Assembly: GCF_008802365.1 (NCBI RefSeq)
Contig: NZ_VZQZ01000001.1
Coordinates: 372,001-436,000 of the forward strand
Direction of reading: 5' to 3'
Length of the DNA: 64,000 nucleotides
Source: Oryzomonas japonica
GTDB taxonomy: Bacteria; Desulfobacterota; Desulfuromonadia; Geobacterales; Pseudopelobacteraceae
Position numbers and translations under genes: made by a program. Positions within the stretch are counted from its first letter, which is position 1, and each line of letters starts with the position of its first letter. Below are positions 48,595 through 57,268 of this stretch, one piece after another. A model generated the notes under the pieces. That model did not search any database and had not been told where the DNA came from. It worked only from the letters and a program-made list of their open reading frames with translations.

Positions 48595-49023
48595 ATGAAA
48601 ACCGAAGTTGCAAAAGCGGAAGACGTAAAACGTGATTGGTATGTTGTGGACGCGCAGGATGTCGTGTTGGGACGCCTTGCCACCCAGATAGCCAATGTGT
48701 TGCGCGGCAAGAACAAGGCCATTTTTACCCCCAGCGTGGACACCGGTGATTTCGTCATCGTGGTGAACGCCGAGAAGATCGCGCTGACCGGCCGCAAGCT
48801 GGATGGCAAGGTCTACTACAGCCATACCGGTTTTCCGGGTGGACTGAAAGAGATCACTGCTGGCAAGCTTCTGGAGAAAAGACCGGAAGACCTCATCCGC
48901 AAGGCTGTCAAGGGCATGCTCCCCAAGAACAAACTTGCCCGGCACATGCTCAAGAAGCTCAAGGTCTATGCAGGCGCCAGCCATCCCCACGACGCCCAGC
49001 AGCCCAAGAACCTGGCATTTTAA
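48595..49023 (+). CDS. rplM: Large ribosomal subunit protein L13 (uL13)
   Basis: A 142-aa ribosomal protein with R-D-W-Y-V-V-D-A near the start. The [10 protein letters not shown] and G-M-L-P-K-N motifs and the C-terminal [13 protein letters not shown] are family-specific. Standard length; first gene of the rplM-rpsI operon. Confidence 0.99.
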   Translation: MKTEVAKAEDVKRDWYVVDAQDVVLGRLATQIANVLRGKNKAIFTPSVDTGDFVIVVNAEKIALTGRKLDGKVYYSHTGFPGGLKEITAGKLLEKRPEDLIRKAVKGMLPKNKLARHMLKKLKVYAGASHPHDAQQPKNLAF

Positions 49024-49044
49024 TACTCTGAGGAGATACACGAT

Positions 49045-49437
49045 ATGGCAGCAGTCAGCTATTATGGTACAGGAAAACGCAAGAGCTCGATAGCCCGCGT
49101 ATGGCTCAAGCCGGGCGCCGGCAAGATCACGGTCAACGACAAGACTCTTGACGAGTATTTCGGCCGCGAGACCTCCAAAATGGTCGTGCGTCAGCCGTTG
49201 GAGCTGGTCGAGAAGGTCGGCGTGTACGATATCTACGTAACGGTTCAGGGGGGCGGCGACTCCGGTCAGGCCGGCGCCATCAAGCACGGCATCACCAAGG
49301 CCCTGCTGGAAACCGACGCCGAATTGCGCGGCGTGCTCAAGAAGGCAGGTTTCATTACCCGTGATTCCCGCGTGAAAGAGCGTAAGAAATACGGTAGAGC
49401 CGCAGCCCGCGCACGGTTCCAGTTCTCCAAGCGTTAA
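49045..49437 (+). CDS. rpsI: Small ribosomal subunit protein S9 (uS9)
   Basis: A 130-aa ribosomal protein with the [13 protein letters not shown] start and the classic basic C-terminus R-F-Q-F-S-K-R, which reaches the P-site tRNA. It follows rplM by 21 bp, with GGAG upstream. Confidence 0.99.
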   Translation: MAAVSYYGTGKRKSSIARVWLKPGAGKITVNDKTLDEYFGRETSKMVVRQPLELVEKVGVYDIYVTVQGGGDSGQAGAIKHGITKALLETDAELRGVLKKAGFITRDSRVKERKKYGRAAARARFQFSKR

Positions 49438-49467
49438 TCGCTGGATTACACCGCACTGGTATGGTAG

Positions 49468-49498
49468 AAGGGGAAATCCGCAAGGGTTTCCCCTTTTT
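49468..49498 (+). terminator. Terminator of rplM-rpsI
   Basis: The stem AAGGGGAAA/TTTCCCCTT is followed by TTT, 30 bp after the rpsI stop. Confidence 0.9.
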
Positions 49499-49525
49499 GC
49501 TTTTCAGGATCGAAGACCACTAGTA

Positions 49526-49661
49526 GACTGTTGAAAAACTCAGGTTGTTCAAAAATAGTCAGATCGTCGTACCCGCAGAAAGACCCGCGGAGGCGTAGCA
49601 GCGCTACGCCGCACAAAAGGGCTTTCGAGGACGACGGCGAGATGGCTGTTTTTCAACAACC
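49526..49661 (-). repeat. Palindromic intergenic repeat, copy D of four (long form, inverted)
   Basis: The reverse complement matches copies A-C, including the core GGCGTAGCGCTGCTACGCC. As in copy B an extra outer arm (GACTGTTGAAAAACTCAGG on the plus strand) makes the ends complementary. It sits between rpsI and argC, leaving only 18 bp before argC. Confidence 0.88.
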
Positions 49662-49679
49662 GCCCAGAGGGGGGTTGCC

Positions 49680-50720
49680 ATGTTGAACGTCGCCATTGTT
49701 GGAGCCAGCGGTTACACCGGCCTGGAGTTGATCCGCATCCTGTACTGTCATCCCGAGGTCGCGGTGACCTGCCTGACCTCCGAGCAGAGCGCCGGGAAGC
49801 GGGTCTCCGATGTGTTTCCCACCCTGCGGGGGCGCTGCGATCTGGTGCTTGAGAATCTGGAGCCGGTGCGGGTTGCGGAAAAAGCCGACGTCATTTTCAC
49901 GGCCCTGCCCCACAAGGCGGCCATGGAGGTGGTGCCCACCTTTCTGAAGCTGGGCAAAACGGTGATCGACCTGTCGGCCGACTACCGGCTCTCCGACCCT
50001 GAGGTTTATGGAGCCTGGTATGAAAAACACCTCAACCCGGCCAACCTGAAAAAGGCGGTCTACGGCCTGCCGGAGATCAGGCGGACCAAGATCAAGGGCG
50101 CCCGGCTGGTGGCCAACCCCGGCTGTTACCCCACCAGCATCATTCTTGGCTTGGCGCCGCTGTTGAAGAAGGGGCTGATCGATCCGCACAGCATCATCGC
50201 CGATTCCGCCTCGGGCACGAGCGGCGCCGGCAGGTCGGCCAAGGTCGACGGCCTATACTGCGAGGTTAATGAAGGTTTCAAGGCCTACGGCGTCGGCGGG
50301 GCTCACCGGCATACGCCGGAGATCGAGCAGGAATTGTCGCTGTTGGCCGGGGCGGGGCTTAAAATCACCTTTACGCCGCATCTGGTCCCCATGGACCGGG
50401 GGATACTCTCCACCATATACGCGACCCCGACGAAGGTGGCGACAACCGAAAAGCTGGTCGCCCTCTACGAGGAGTTCTATAGCGGCGAGCCCTTCGTGCG
50501 AGTGCTCCCCCAGGGGAGTCTTCCCTCGACCGCTTTCGTGCGCGGCTCCAACTTCTGCGATATCGCACCACTGGTGGATGGCCGTACCGGGCGGATCATC
50601 GTGGTTTCGGCCATCGACAATCTGGTCAAGGGTGCCTCGGGCCAAGCGGTGCAGAATATGAACCTCGCCTGCGGGTTCCCGGAGACCTTGGGCCTGGACG
50701 GCCTGGCGCTCTTCCCGTGA
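49680..50720 (+). CDS. argC: N-acetyl-gamma-glutamyl-phosphate reductase
   Basis: A 346-aa NADPH-dependent enzyme of arginine synthesis reducing N-acetylglutamyl phosphate to the semialdehyde. It has the N-terminal [11 protein letters not shown] nucleotide motif, the catalytic Cys C149 in NPGCYPTS, and a conserved His in H-R-H-T-P-E. AGAGGGGGG precedes the start. It overlaps the next gene by four bases. Confidence 0.97.
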   Translation: MLNVAIVGASGYTGLELIRILYCHPEVAVTCLTSEQSAGKRVSDVFPTLRGRCDLVLENLEPVRVAEKADVIFTALPHKAAMEVVPTFLKLGKTVIDLSADYRLSDPEVYGAWYEKHLNPANLKKAVYGLPEIRRTKIKGARLVANPGCYPTSIILGLAPLLKKGLIDPHSIIADSASGTSGAGRSAKVDGLYCEVNEGFKAYGVGGAHRHTPEIEQELSLLAGAGLKITFTPHLVPMDRGILSTIYATPTKVATTEKLVALYEEFYSGEPFVRVLPQGSLPSTAFVRGSNFCDIAPLVDGRTGRIIVVSAIDNLVKGASGQAVQNMNLACGFPETLGLDGLALFP

Positions 50721-52552
50721 CCGGACACCTGCCCATACACCTCGCTGAAGCGAGGGCCAGGGGATGGAACGAGCTGGACGTCGTCTTTGTCAGCGGGGAC
50801 GCCTACATCGACCACCCGGCCTTTGGGATTCCGCTCTTGGCCCGCTGGCTGGAGGCCCACGGCTTCCGGGTGGGAATCATCCCCCAGCCGGACTGGCGCT
50901 CAAAGGAACCCTTCATGGCGCTGGGGCGTCCCCGGCTGTTCTTTGCCGTAGCGGCCGGGGCTATGGATTCCATGGTGGCCCACTATACGCCGGCGCGCAA
51001 GCTGCGCCACGATGATGCCTACACCCCGGGCAACCGCCACGGTGCCCGCCCCAACCGCGCCACCATCATCTACACCTCGCGGCTGAAAGAGGCCTACAAG
51101 GACGTGCCGGTGGTCATCGGCGGCATCGAGGCCTCCCTGCGCCGCTTTGCCCACTACGACTATTGGGAGAACAAGGTGCGCCGCTCTATTCTCCTGGACG
51201 CCAAGGCCGACCTGCTGATCTACGGCATGGGGGAATCGCCCCTGCTGGAATTGGCTAAGCGCATGGCAGGTGGAGAACCTTTTGCGGAGATACGCAACCT
51301 GCGGGGCACCTGCCGTGTCGGGCGGGGGGCTGAAGACGGCCCGACAGATCCCGAGAGCAAGGGGAGCGTGTCCATCCCCTCCTTTGACGATGTGGCCGTT
51401 GACAAGAAAAAGTTCGCCGAGGCGTTCCGCCTGGCCTACCGAGAGCAAAACCCCTTCTCCGCCCGGACGCTTGTCCAGCCTCACGGCGACCGCCTGCTGG
51501 TGTGCAACCCGCCGGCCCTCCCCCTGAACCAGGCGGAGATGGATAAGGTCTATGCGCTTCCCTATGAAAAGACGCCCCATCCCTCCTACCGCGAGCAGAT
51601 ACCGGCCTGGGAGCAGATCAAGACCTCCATCACCAGCCATCGGGGCTGTTTCGGCGGTTGCGCCTTTTGTGCCATCACCATGCACCAAGGCAAGGTGATC
51701 CAGTCCCGCAGCGAGGCCTCCATCATCGCCGAGGTGGACGCCCTGGCCCGTCAGGGGTGGTTCCGGGGCAGCATCAGCGACGTGGGCGGGCCGACCGCCA
51801 ATATGTACGGTCTTGCCTGCAAGAACCCCGAAGCCATGCGGGTTTGTCGCCGGGAGAGTTGTATTTTTCCCGCCATCTGCGCCCATCTGGATACGACCGA
51901 CAAGCGTGCCGTCGCCCTCTTGCAGCGGGTACGGAACCGGCAGGGGGTTAAGCACGTGGCGGTCTCGTCAGGGGTGCGTTACGACCTCATGGAACGGCAG
52001 CCGGGCTACTTCCGGGAACTGGTGGGGCACCATGTGAGCGGCCTGCTCAAGATCGCCCCTGAGCATCTCGCGGAGCATGTCACGGCCCTGATGCGCAAGC
52101 CGGGGAGGAAGGCCTTCGAACGTTTCCTGGCCCGTTTTCGCGAGGAGAGCATTCGCCTCGGCAAACGGCAGCACCTCATACCCTACCTGATCTCGGGCCA
52201 TCCCGGCTGTACCGTGGCGGATATGCTGGATCTGGCCCTGGCGCTCAAGAAGTTGGGGCTGACCGTCGAACAGGTTCAGGATTTCACCCCCACACCGGGG
52301 ACGCTCTCCACCTGCATGTACTACACCGGCATCGATCCGGAAAACGGCAATCGGGTGTATGTCCCGGCCAGCGACCGGGAGAAGGGGCAGCAGAAGGCGC
52401 TCTTGCTGTGGCACCAGCCGGACGAGCGGAACAAGGTGCTGGAAGCGCTCAGGGAGATGGGGCGTGAAGATGCGGCGGTGATGTTGGGGGTGGCGGGCAA
52501 GATAGCTGTCCGGCCGTCTGTTGCGAAGCCAAGGACAAAAAAAACCCGCTGA
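50717..52552 (+). CDS. YgiQ-family radical SAM protein
   Basis: A 611-aa protein beginning with GTG inside the argC stop, so probably translationally coupled. It has an N-terminal domain of the UPF0313/YgiQ type and the radical SAM triad C-F-G-G-C-A-F-C (about residues 312-319). The [12 protein letters not shown] segment is typical of the family. The function of YgiQ proteins is not established. It ends inside a bidirectional terminator. Confidence 0.9.
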   Translation: MTGHLPIHLAEARARGWNELDVVFVSGDAYIDHPAFGIPLLARWLEAHGFRVGIIPQPDWRSKEPFMALGRPRLFFAVAAGAMDSMVAHYTPARKLRHDDAYTPGNRHGARPNRATIIYTSRLKEAYKDVPVVIGGIEASLRRFAHYDYWENKVRRSILLDAKADLLIYGMGESPLLELAKRMAGGEPFAEIRNLRGTCRVGRGAEDGPTDPESKGSVSIPSFDDVAVDKKKFAEAFRLAYREQNPFSARTLVQPHGDRLLVCNPPALPLNQAEMDKVYALPYEKTPHPSYREQIPAWEQIKTSITSHRGCFGGCAFCAITMHQGKVIQSRSEASIIAEVDALARQGWFRGSISDVGGPTANMYGLACKNPEAMRVCRRESCIFPAICAHLDTTDKRAVALLQRVRNRQGVKHVAVSSGVRYDLMERQPGYFRELVGHHVSGLLKIAPEHLAEHVTALMRKPGRKAFERFLARFREESIRLGKRQHLIPYLISGHPGCTVADMLDLALALKKLGLTVEQVQDFTPTPGTLSTCMYYTGIDPENGNRVYVPASDREKGQQKALLLWHQPDERNKVLEALREMGREDAAVMLGVAGKIAVRPSVAKPRTKKTR

Positions 52553-52569
52553 GGTGGCAGCGGGTTTTT
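52537..52569. terminator. Bidirectional terminator between the YgiQ and cold-shock genes
   Basis: The stem CCCGCTG (52545-52551)/CAGCGGG (52558-52564) has T5 on one side and eight A on the other, serving both converging genes. The hairpin includes the YgiQ-type stop codon. Confidence 0.93.
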
Positions 52570-52589
52570 GGCGTTCTAGGTGGTTTAAC

Positions 52590-52793
52590 TTACTTGATCT
52601 TGTTGACGTTGGAAGCCTGAAGGCCCTTGGGGCCCTGGGTAATGTCGAAGGTGACCGCGTCGCCTTCAGCGAGGGATTTGAAGCCGTCGCCTGCGATGGC
52701 GGAAAAATGTACGAATACGTCTTCGCCGCCTTCCTGCTCGATAAAGCCGAAACCTTTGGTGTCGTTAAACCATTTAACCTTGCCCTGTGCCAT
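52590..52793 (-). CDS. Cold-shock domain protein (CspA family)
   Basis: A 67-aa single cold-shock domain. RNP1 (K-G-F-G-F-I) and RNP2 (D-V-F-V-H-F) motifs are intact, and length is standard. It binds single-stranded RNA or DNA and melts structures at low temperature or during growth transitions. A purine-rich ribosome site AAAGGAGG lies before the ATG. The leader is about 145 nt, typical for regulated csp genes. Confidence 0.97.
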   Translation of the reverse strand: MAQGKVKWFNDTKGFGFIEQEGGEDVFVHFSAIAGDGFKSLAEGDAVTFDITQGPKGLQASNVNKIK

Positions 52794-52944
52794 TTTCCTA
52801 CCTCCTTTTTTCTCCGGACCGTCGCCGGAACAGATGGGTTACCGCTTAAGTTTCCGGAGTCTTGATGCAGGAAAACCGCCAAGCTTGGTAAAACTTGCTG
52901 CTGCAACGTTCTGCAAAAACTTCCGAAACTTGCTGCCCGTGTCG

Positions 52945-52972
52945 TTTATCATAGACACAAAGCGCGTGTCAA
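52945..52972 (-). promoter_or_regulatory. Sigma-70 promoter of the cold-shock gene
   Basis: On the minus strand TTGACA (52967-52972), a 16-nt spacer and GATAAA (52945-52950). The expected start near 52938 gives a long 5' leader like that of cspA-type mRNAs. Confidence 0.7.
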
Positions 52973-53010
52973 GAACTTTTAACGATAAAAATTCGTGCCT
53001 TGTTAAGCTG

Positions 53011-53601
53011 TTACGGGGCCTTCAGTTCATCGGTTTTCGTCTTGAGTTTTTTTACCAGTTCATTGTAGCCGTTGGTCGTGATGATCTTGTTGAACTGGGT
53101 GCGGTAGTTGGAGACCAGGCTGACCCCCTCGATGACCACGTCGTACACCATCCATTTGCCGTTTTCTTTGAGCAGGCGGTAGTCCAGCGAGTATTCGTCG
53201 CGTTTCGGGGTGATCACCTTGGACCTGACCTCGGCATGGTCCCCGTCGACGGTTTCCTTCAGGTACATGATCTTTTCGTTGTTGTAGGACTCGATCTTGC
53301 CGGCATAGGAGTTTTCCAGGAGCGAGGCGAAGAGGTCGGTGAACTGCCTGCGTTCCGCCTGACTACGCTGGTTCCAATGCTTGCCGAGGGAGCGTTTCGC
53401 CATCTCGGAATAGTCGAAGATAACGCTGATGGTCTTCTTGAGGGCCTGACGCCTCTGTTGGTCATGCTTCTTCAGGTTCTTGTCGGAGACGACGCGGACC
53501 ACCTCGTCCACGGTCTTTTTCACATCGTCGGTCACCCCGGCAAAGGCGTTGCTTGCCAGGAACAGTCCGGTGACGACAGCTACGGTGTAACGTTTCAACA
53601 T
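53011..53601 (-). CDS. mlaC: Phospholipid transport periplasmic protein (MlaC/Ttg2D family)
   Basis: A 196-aa periplasmic lipid-binding protein with a signal peptide (M-L-K-R-Y-T-V-A-V-V-T-G-L-F, cleavage after AFA). The Ttg2/MlaC domain includes R-R-Q-F-T-D-L-F and the D-Y-R-L-L-K segment. It ferries phospholipid between inner-membrane MlaFED and an outer-membrane partner. The start at 53601 has GGGAGGAAG upstream; the longer frame is not conserved. It is the last gene of mlaEFD-tolC-mlaC. Confidence 0.92.
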   Translation of the reverse strand: MLKRYTVAVVTGLFLASNAFAGVTDDVKKTVDEVVRVVSDKNLKKHDQQRRQALKKTISVIFDYSEMAKRSLGKHWNQRSQAERRQFTDLFASLLENSYAGKIESYNNEKIMYLKETVDGDHAEVRSKVITPKRDEYSLDYRLLKENGKWMVYDVVIEGVSLVSNYRTQFNKIITTNGYNELVKKLKTKTDELKAP

Positions 53602-53614
53602 CGCTTCCTCCCGC

Positions 53615-54997
53615 TTATTTGGCGCCGTCCAGGGGTGCTTCGCCGACGGCATAATCCAGGTTTGCCCTGGCAATCTTGTAGTTGTAGATGGATTGGAAAT
53701 AGGCGGCGCGCATGCGGGCGTAGGCCTGCAGGGCATCGAATATCTCCTTGGCGGGGCCGACGCCGAAATCGAAGTTGGCCAGGGCTGCCACCGCCCATTT
53801 TTTCCCGTTGGAGTAGGCCGATTGGGTTGCCGTAACGCTTTGTTCGGCTTCCTTCAGGTCCAGGTAGAATTTTTTGATCTGCAACGGGATATTGGCGTCG
53901 GCAAACTCCTTGGTGCTGAGCAGTCGGTTATACTGGGCCTGCTCGCCGGCCACCTTGGCGCCGGTGATGCCGAAATCCAGTTTCCAGCGCAGCCCCAGGG
54001 CGGCCCCGCCGTAAAAATGCTTGTACTGGTCGGTAATATAGGGGTTGTTGATGCGGTCCCGGTCATCGGCGTAGGCCCAGGAGACAAGGCCGCCCAGGAA
54101 GACATCGGGATAATAGTTGGCCTTTGCCGCCTCGACCAGCGCTGCCCGGGCCTTGATGCCCTCCGCTATCTGGCGGAATTCGGGGCGGCGCAAACGTGCC
54201 TTGTCGACAAAGGCGTCATAGGAGGGGACCGCCTCCTCGTCCATGGTCAGCCGCTCGCTGCCGATGTCCAGCGGGGTAATAGCCGAAAGCCCGAGGCGCG
54301 TCTTGAGTGCCGCCAGGGCCAGCTTCTCGCCCTTTTGGGCCTCTTCCAGCAGTTTGGCGACTTCACCGGAGAAGGCGTCCAGTTTGTAGATATCGATCTG
54401 GTCGACCGATTCGGAACCATCGTCCAGAAGTTTCTGCGCCTTTTTCCGCGCCGCTGCCAAGTCTTCCTGGACCTCGAGCACCACCTCTTTCAGTTCCCTG
54501 GCCAGCATCAGGCCGTAATAGTACTCCCGCACCTTGAGGGCTATCTCGTTGGCGCGCTGCTCCTTGCGGGAACGGTCTACCTCGATGCCGTGGGTGGCGG
54601 CCTTCATGTTCTCCGAGATTTTGCCGAAGGTGTAGAGCGGCTGGATCAGCGTGGCGTCGGCGCTGGTAAACCAGGTGAGCTTGCTGAATCTGGTACTTCT
54701 GTCGGTGGCGATGATGGGGGTAATATCCTGGGCACGGGCCTGGGGTGCCGGGCCGAACAAGCTCATGACCTCTATCTGGGGATAACGGTAGGATTTTGCT
54801 TCATCCAGCTTGCTGGCGGTCTGCTCGATGTCGGCCTGGGCCTCGCCCAGTTCCGGCGCTGCTTTCAGGGCCATGCGGATGCAGTCGTTCAGCCCCAGCA
54901 CCAGCTTTCCCTGGGGGGCCTCTTCTGCGGCGTGGCTGCTGGAAAGGGGGGCGAGGAGCACTCCGGCGATCAAAAAAGATGTGAAGAGCGATTTCAT
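53615..54997 (-). CDS. TolC-family outer membrane channel protein
   Basis: A 460-aa protein with a signal peptide (cleavage near S-S-S-H-A-A) and two repeats of the TolC fold, with long amphipathic helices rich in Ala/Glu/Lys and short beta segments. TolC proteins form trimeric outer-membrane ducts. Its place between mlaD and mlaC suggests it is the outer-membrane component of this lipid transport system, instead of MlaA. That is inference from operon order. Confidence 0.88.
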   Translation of the reverse strand: MKSLFTSFLIAGVLLAPLSSSHAAEEAPQGKLVLGLNDCIRMALKAAPELGEAQADIEQTASKLDEAKSYRYPQIEVMSLFGPAPQARAQDITPIIATDRSTRFSKLTWFTSADATLIQPLYTFGKISENMKAATHGIEVDRSRKEQRANEIALKVREYYYGLMLARELKEVVLEVQEDLAAARKKAQKLLDDGSESVDQIDIYKLDAFSGEVAKLLEEAQKGEKLALAALKTRLGLSAITPLDIGSERLTMDEEAVPSYDAFVDKARLRRPEFRQIAEGIKARAALVEAAKANYYPDVFLGGLVSWAYADDRDRINNPYITDQYKHFYGGAALGLRWKLDFGITGAKVAGEQAQYNRLLSTKEFADANIPLQIKKFYLDLKEAEQSVTATQSAYSNGKKWAVAALANFDFGVGPAKEIFDALQAYARMRAAYFQSIYNYKIARANLDYAVGEAPLDGAK

Positions 54998-55013
54998 GGC
55001 GCTTTCCCTTGGA

Positions 55014-55463
55014 TCATACCTTTCCGTGGATGAACTTGCTGACCAGTTCTTCTATGTCGATGGCAGATTCAGTCTCGCGGATCGTGTCGTTGTTCTTGAG
55101 AAAGTGGTCGGAGCCGCCCGGTTTGAGCTTGATGAACTTGTCGCCGATGATGCCGCTGGTACGAACGGAGGCGATGACGTCGTCGCCGATCCGGGTGCCG
55201 CTCTTGATCTTGAGGTAGGCCAGAGCCTGGTCCCATCCCTTGGGATCGAGCTCGATGCGGTCAACCTTGCCGACCTCCACGCCGGCGATCTCCACCCGCG
55301 CCCCCTGCTTCAGCCCCGACACCGAGTCGAATTTGGCCGAAACCGTGTAGTAGTCGCCCCCCATCAACTCCATCTTCCCAAGTTTGACGGAAAGGTAGCC
55401 CAGGCAGAGTATGCCGATGATCATGAATGCGCCGACCATCATTTCCAATTTTGCCATGTTCAT
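55014..55463 (-). CDS. mlaD: MCE-domain lipid transport protein
   Basis: A 149-aa inner-membrane-anchored protein. One N-terminal membrane helix (about 9-26) is followed by an MCE domain (about 38-120). It contains S-G-L-K-Q-G-A-R-V-E-I-A-G-V and G-D-K-F-I-K-L-K-P-G-G-S. It forms the periplasmic ring on MlaFE. It lies 24 bp after mlaF in the operon. Confidence 0.95.
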   Translation of the reverse strand: MNMAKLEMMVGAFMIIGILCLGYLSVKLGKMELMGGDYYTVSAKFDSVSGLKQGARVEIAGVEVGKVDRIELDPKGWDQALAYLKIKSGTRIGDDVIASVRTSGIIGDKFIKLKPGGSDHFLKNNDTIRETESAIDIEELVSKFIHGKV

Positions 55464-55487
55464 GATTCCTGCTTCCTCATTATATTT

Positions 55488-56234
55488 TTACACCATATGA
55501 ATGGGGCCGTCCAGGCTTCCGCTGATAAACTGCCTGACGACCGGGTGGGTCGAATTCTGGATCTCCTCCGGCGTCCCGTGCTGGAGGATCTTGCCCTGGT
55601 AGAGCATGGCCACGTTCTGGGCGATATCGAAAATCTCCGGTATTTCATGGGAAACGATCACCGCCGTAAAGCCGAATTTGGCATGGGTTTCACGGATCAG
55701 GTGGTGAATGGCCCGTTTGATGACCGGATCGAGCCCGGTGGTCGGCTCGTCGAAGAGGATGATCTTGGGGTTGAGAACCACCGCCCGCGCCAGTCCGACC
55801 CGTTTTTTCATCCCGCCGGAGAGTTCGTCCGGGAATTTGTTTTCCACGTTCTTGAGCCCCACATCCTCCAGGGCCGAAAGCACGCGCCGGCGGATCTCGG
55901 CCCCGGACAACTTCGTTTTTTCCTGGAGCGGGAAGGCTACATTCTCGAACACGCTCATGGAATCGAACAGGGCCGCATTCTGGAACAGCATGCCGAATTT
56001 TTCCCGGATCCGGTTCAACTGGGAACGCCGCAATCCCTGGATGCTCTCGCCGTCCACCTCGATCCTGCCGCTATCCGGTTGCAGGAGGCCGATGATGTGC
56101 TTGAGCAGAACGCTCTTGCCCTCGCCGCTGGGGCCGATGATGGCCGTAATCATACCCTCGGGGATCTCGAGGTCGAGGCCGTTGAGAACCTTCTGGGTGC
56201 CAAAGGATTTATGTACGTCGGTCAGTTTGATCAT
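55488..56234 (-). CDS. mlaF: ABC transporter ATP-binding protein (MlaF family)
   Basis: A 248-aa ATPase with Walker A GPSGEGKS (about 34-41), signature LSGGMKKRVGLARA (about 138-151), Walker B I-I-L-F-D-E-P and the conserved His switch in S-H-E. It powers phospholipid transfer. The ATG overlaps the mlaE stop by four bases. The frame remains open upstream through mlaE, but only the part from 56234 is homologous to ABC ATPases. Confidence 0.96.
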   Translation of the reverse strand: MIKLTDVHKSFGTQKVLNGLDLEIPEGMITAIIGPSGEGKSVLLKHIIGLLQPDSGRIEVDGESIQGLRRSQLNRIREKFGMLFQNAALFDSMSVFENVAFPLQEKTKLSGAEIRRRVLSALEDVGLKNVENKFPDELSGGMKKRVGLARAVVLNPKIILFDEPTTGLDPVIKRAIHHLIRETHAKFGFTAVIVSHEIPEIFDIAQNVAMLYQGKILQHGTPEEIQNSTHPVVRQFISGSLDGPIHMV

Positions 56235-57010
56235 AAGAGTATTGAGGTCAGGAAGTAGTCCCACACCAGGATGATGACGGAGGTAAGCACGACCGATTCC
56301 GTCGTGGCCCGGGATACGCCCTCGGCGCCATGGCCGCTGAAATAGCCCTTGTAGCAGCCGATCCAGGCAATGATAATCCCGAACGAGAATGATTTGACGA
56401 TGCCTGAGTAGACATCGCGCCATTCCACCGATTTCTCCATCTCGTAAAAATAGGCACCGGGATTGACGCCCAGCAATTTGACCCCCACCAGCCAGCCGCC
56501 ATAGATGCCGACGACATCGAAGAGCGCGCACAACAGCGGCAGCGAGATCATGGCGGCGATGAACTTCGGGGTAATCAGGTACTTGAAGGGGTCCAGCGCC
56601 ATGGTCTCCATGGCGTCGATCTGCTCGCTGATGCGCATGATGCCGATCTCGGCGGTAATGGCGCTGCCCGCCCGGCCGGTCACCATCAGGGCCGACAGTA
56701 CCGGGCCCAGTTCGCGGATCAGGGAGAGTGCCACGGCGGTCCCCAACATCCCCTCGGAACCGAATTTTGCCAGGGTGTAATAGCCTTGCAGGCCCAGGAC
56801 CATCCCGGTGAAGGCGGCGGTCAGCACGATGACGAACAGCGACTTGGTGCCGATGAAGCGCATCTGTTTGAGTATGTAACGGGGACGGCCCGGCCGGCGG
56901 GCAATCATATAGAGGGAATACAGGATGAACCATCCCATCCTCCCCAGGTCCCGCACATGTTTTATTGTTATCTGCCCTAAGGCCTGAACCGGACTGAACA
57001 CGCCGCACAT
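56231..57010 (-). CDS. mlaE: ABC transporter permease (MlaE family)
   Basis: A 259-aa inner-membrane permease with about five hydrophobic segments. It has the DUF140 hallmarks R-E-L-G-P-V-L-S-A-L-M-V-T-G-R-A-G-S-A and A-E-I-G-I-M-R-I-S-E-Q. It is the first gene of the mla operon. The exact start is uncertain because ATG 57010 is very close to its AGAGG; GTG starts downstream are possible. Confidence 0.95.
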   Translation of the reverse strand: MCGVFSPVQALGQITIKHVRDLGRMGWFILYSLYMIARRPGRPRYILKQMRFIGTKSLFVIVLTAAFTGMVLGLQGYYTLAKFGSEGMLGTAVALSLIRELGPVLSALMVTGRAGSAITAEIGIMRISEQIDAMETMALDPFKYLITPKFIAAMISLPLLCALFDVVGIYGGWLVGVKLLGVNPGAYFYEMEKSVEWRDVYSGIVKSFSFGIIIAWIGCYKGYFSGHGAEGVSRATTESVVLTSVIILVWDYFLTSILL

Positions 57011-57077
57011 CCTCTGAAATAATGAAAGATCATCCTCTACGACACGTCATTGGCAAACGTAAAGCATAAACTGGTTT

Positions 57078-57126
57078 TGAATGAATAGTCATTCATATTT
57101 ATAGTGTTCGCACAACCATTTGTCAA
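57078..57126 (-). promoter_or_regulatory. Consensus promoter with overlapping palindromic operator for the mla operon
   Basis: On the minus strand TTGACA (57121-57126), a 17-nt spacer and TATAAA (57098-57103) form a near-ideal sigma-70 promoter. Immediately downstream, over the expected start, lies the 18-bp palindrome TGAATGA-ATAG-TCATTCA (57078-57095). This looks like a TetR-family operator; no TetR gene lies in the window. Confidence 0.82.
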
Positions 57127-57166
57127 GCACTTCATGGAATTTTCCCAATCAAGAGAATTGTGTATC

Positions 57167-57197
57167 GGGAAAAACGACGGCCAAGCGGGCTGCCGTC
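57167..57197 (-). terminator. Probable terminator of the hpnI gene
   Basis: GACGGC (57176-57181) pairs with GCCGTC (57192-57197). On the minus strand the stem is followed by GTTTTTC, about 70 bp after the hpnI stop. Confidence 0.6.
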
Positions 57198-57268
57198 CGG
57201 TAGCCTGTGGACGTTGCCTCTTCAGCTTGCCTCGCGGGTGTCCTTGATGTGCCAGGGGGACGAAATCG

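Noticed and set aside
56235-57008. Possible N-terminal extension of the MlaF ATPase through mlaE
   Set aside because: The extra residues are an out-of-frame reading of the permease. The ATPase homology and coupled ATG begin at 56234.
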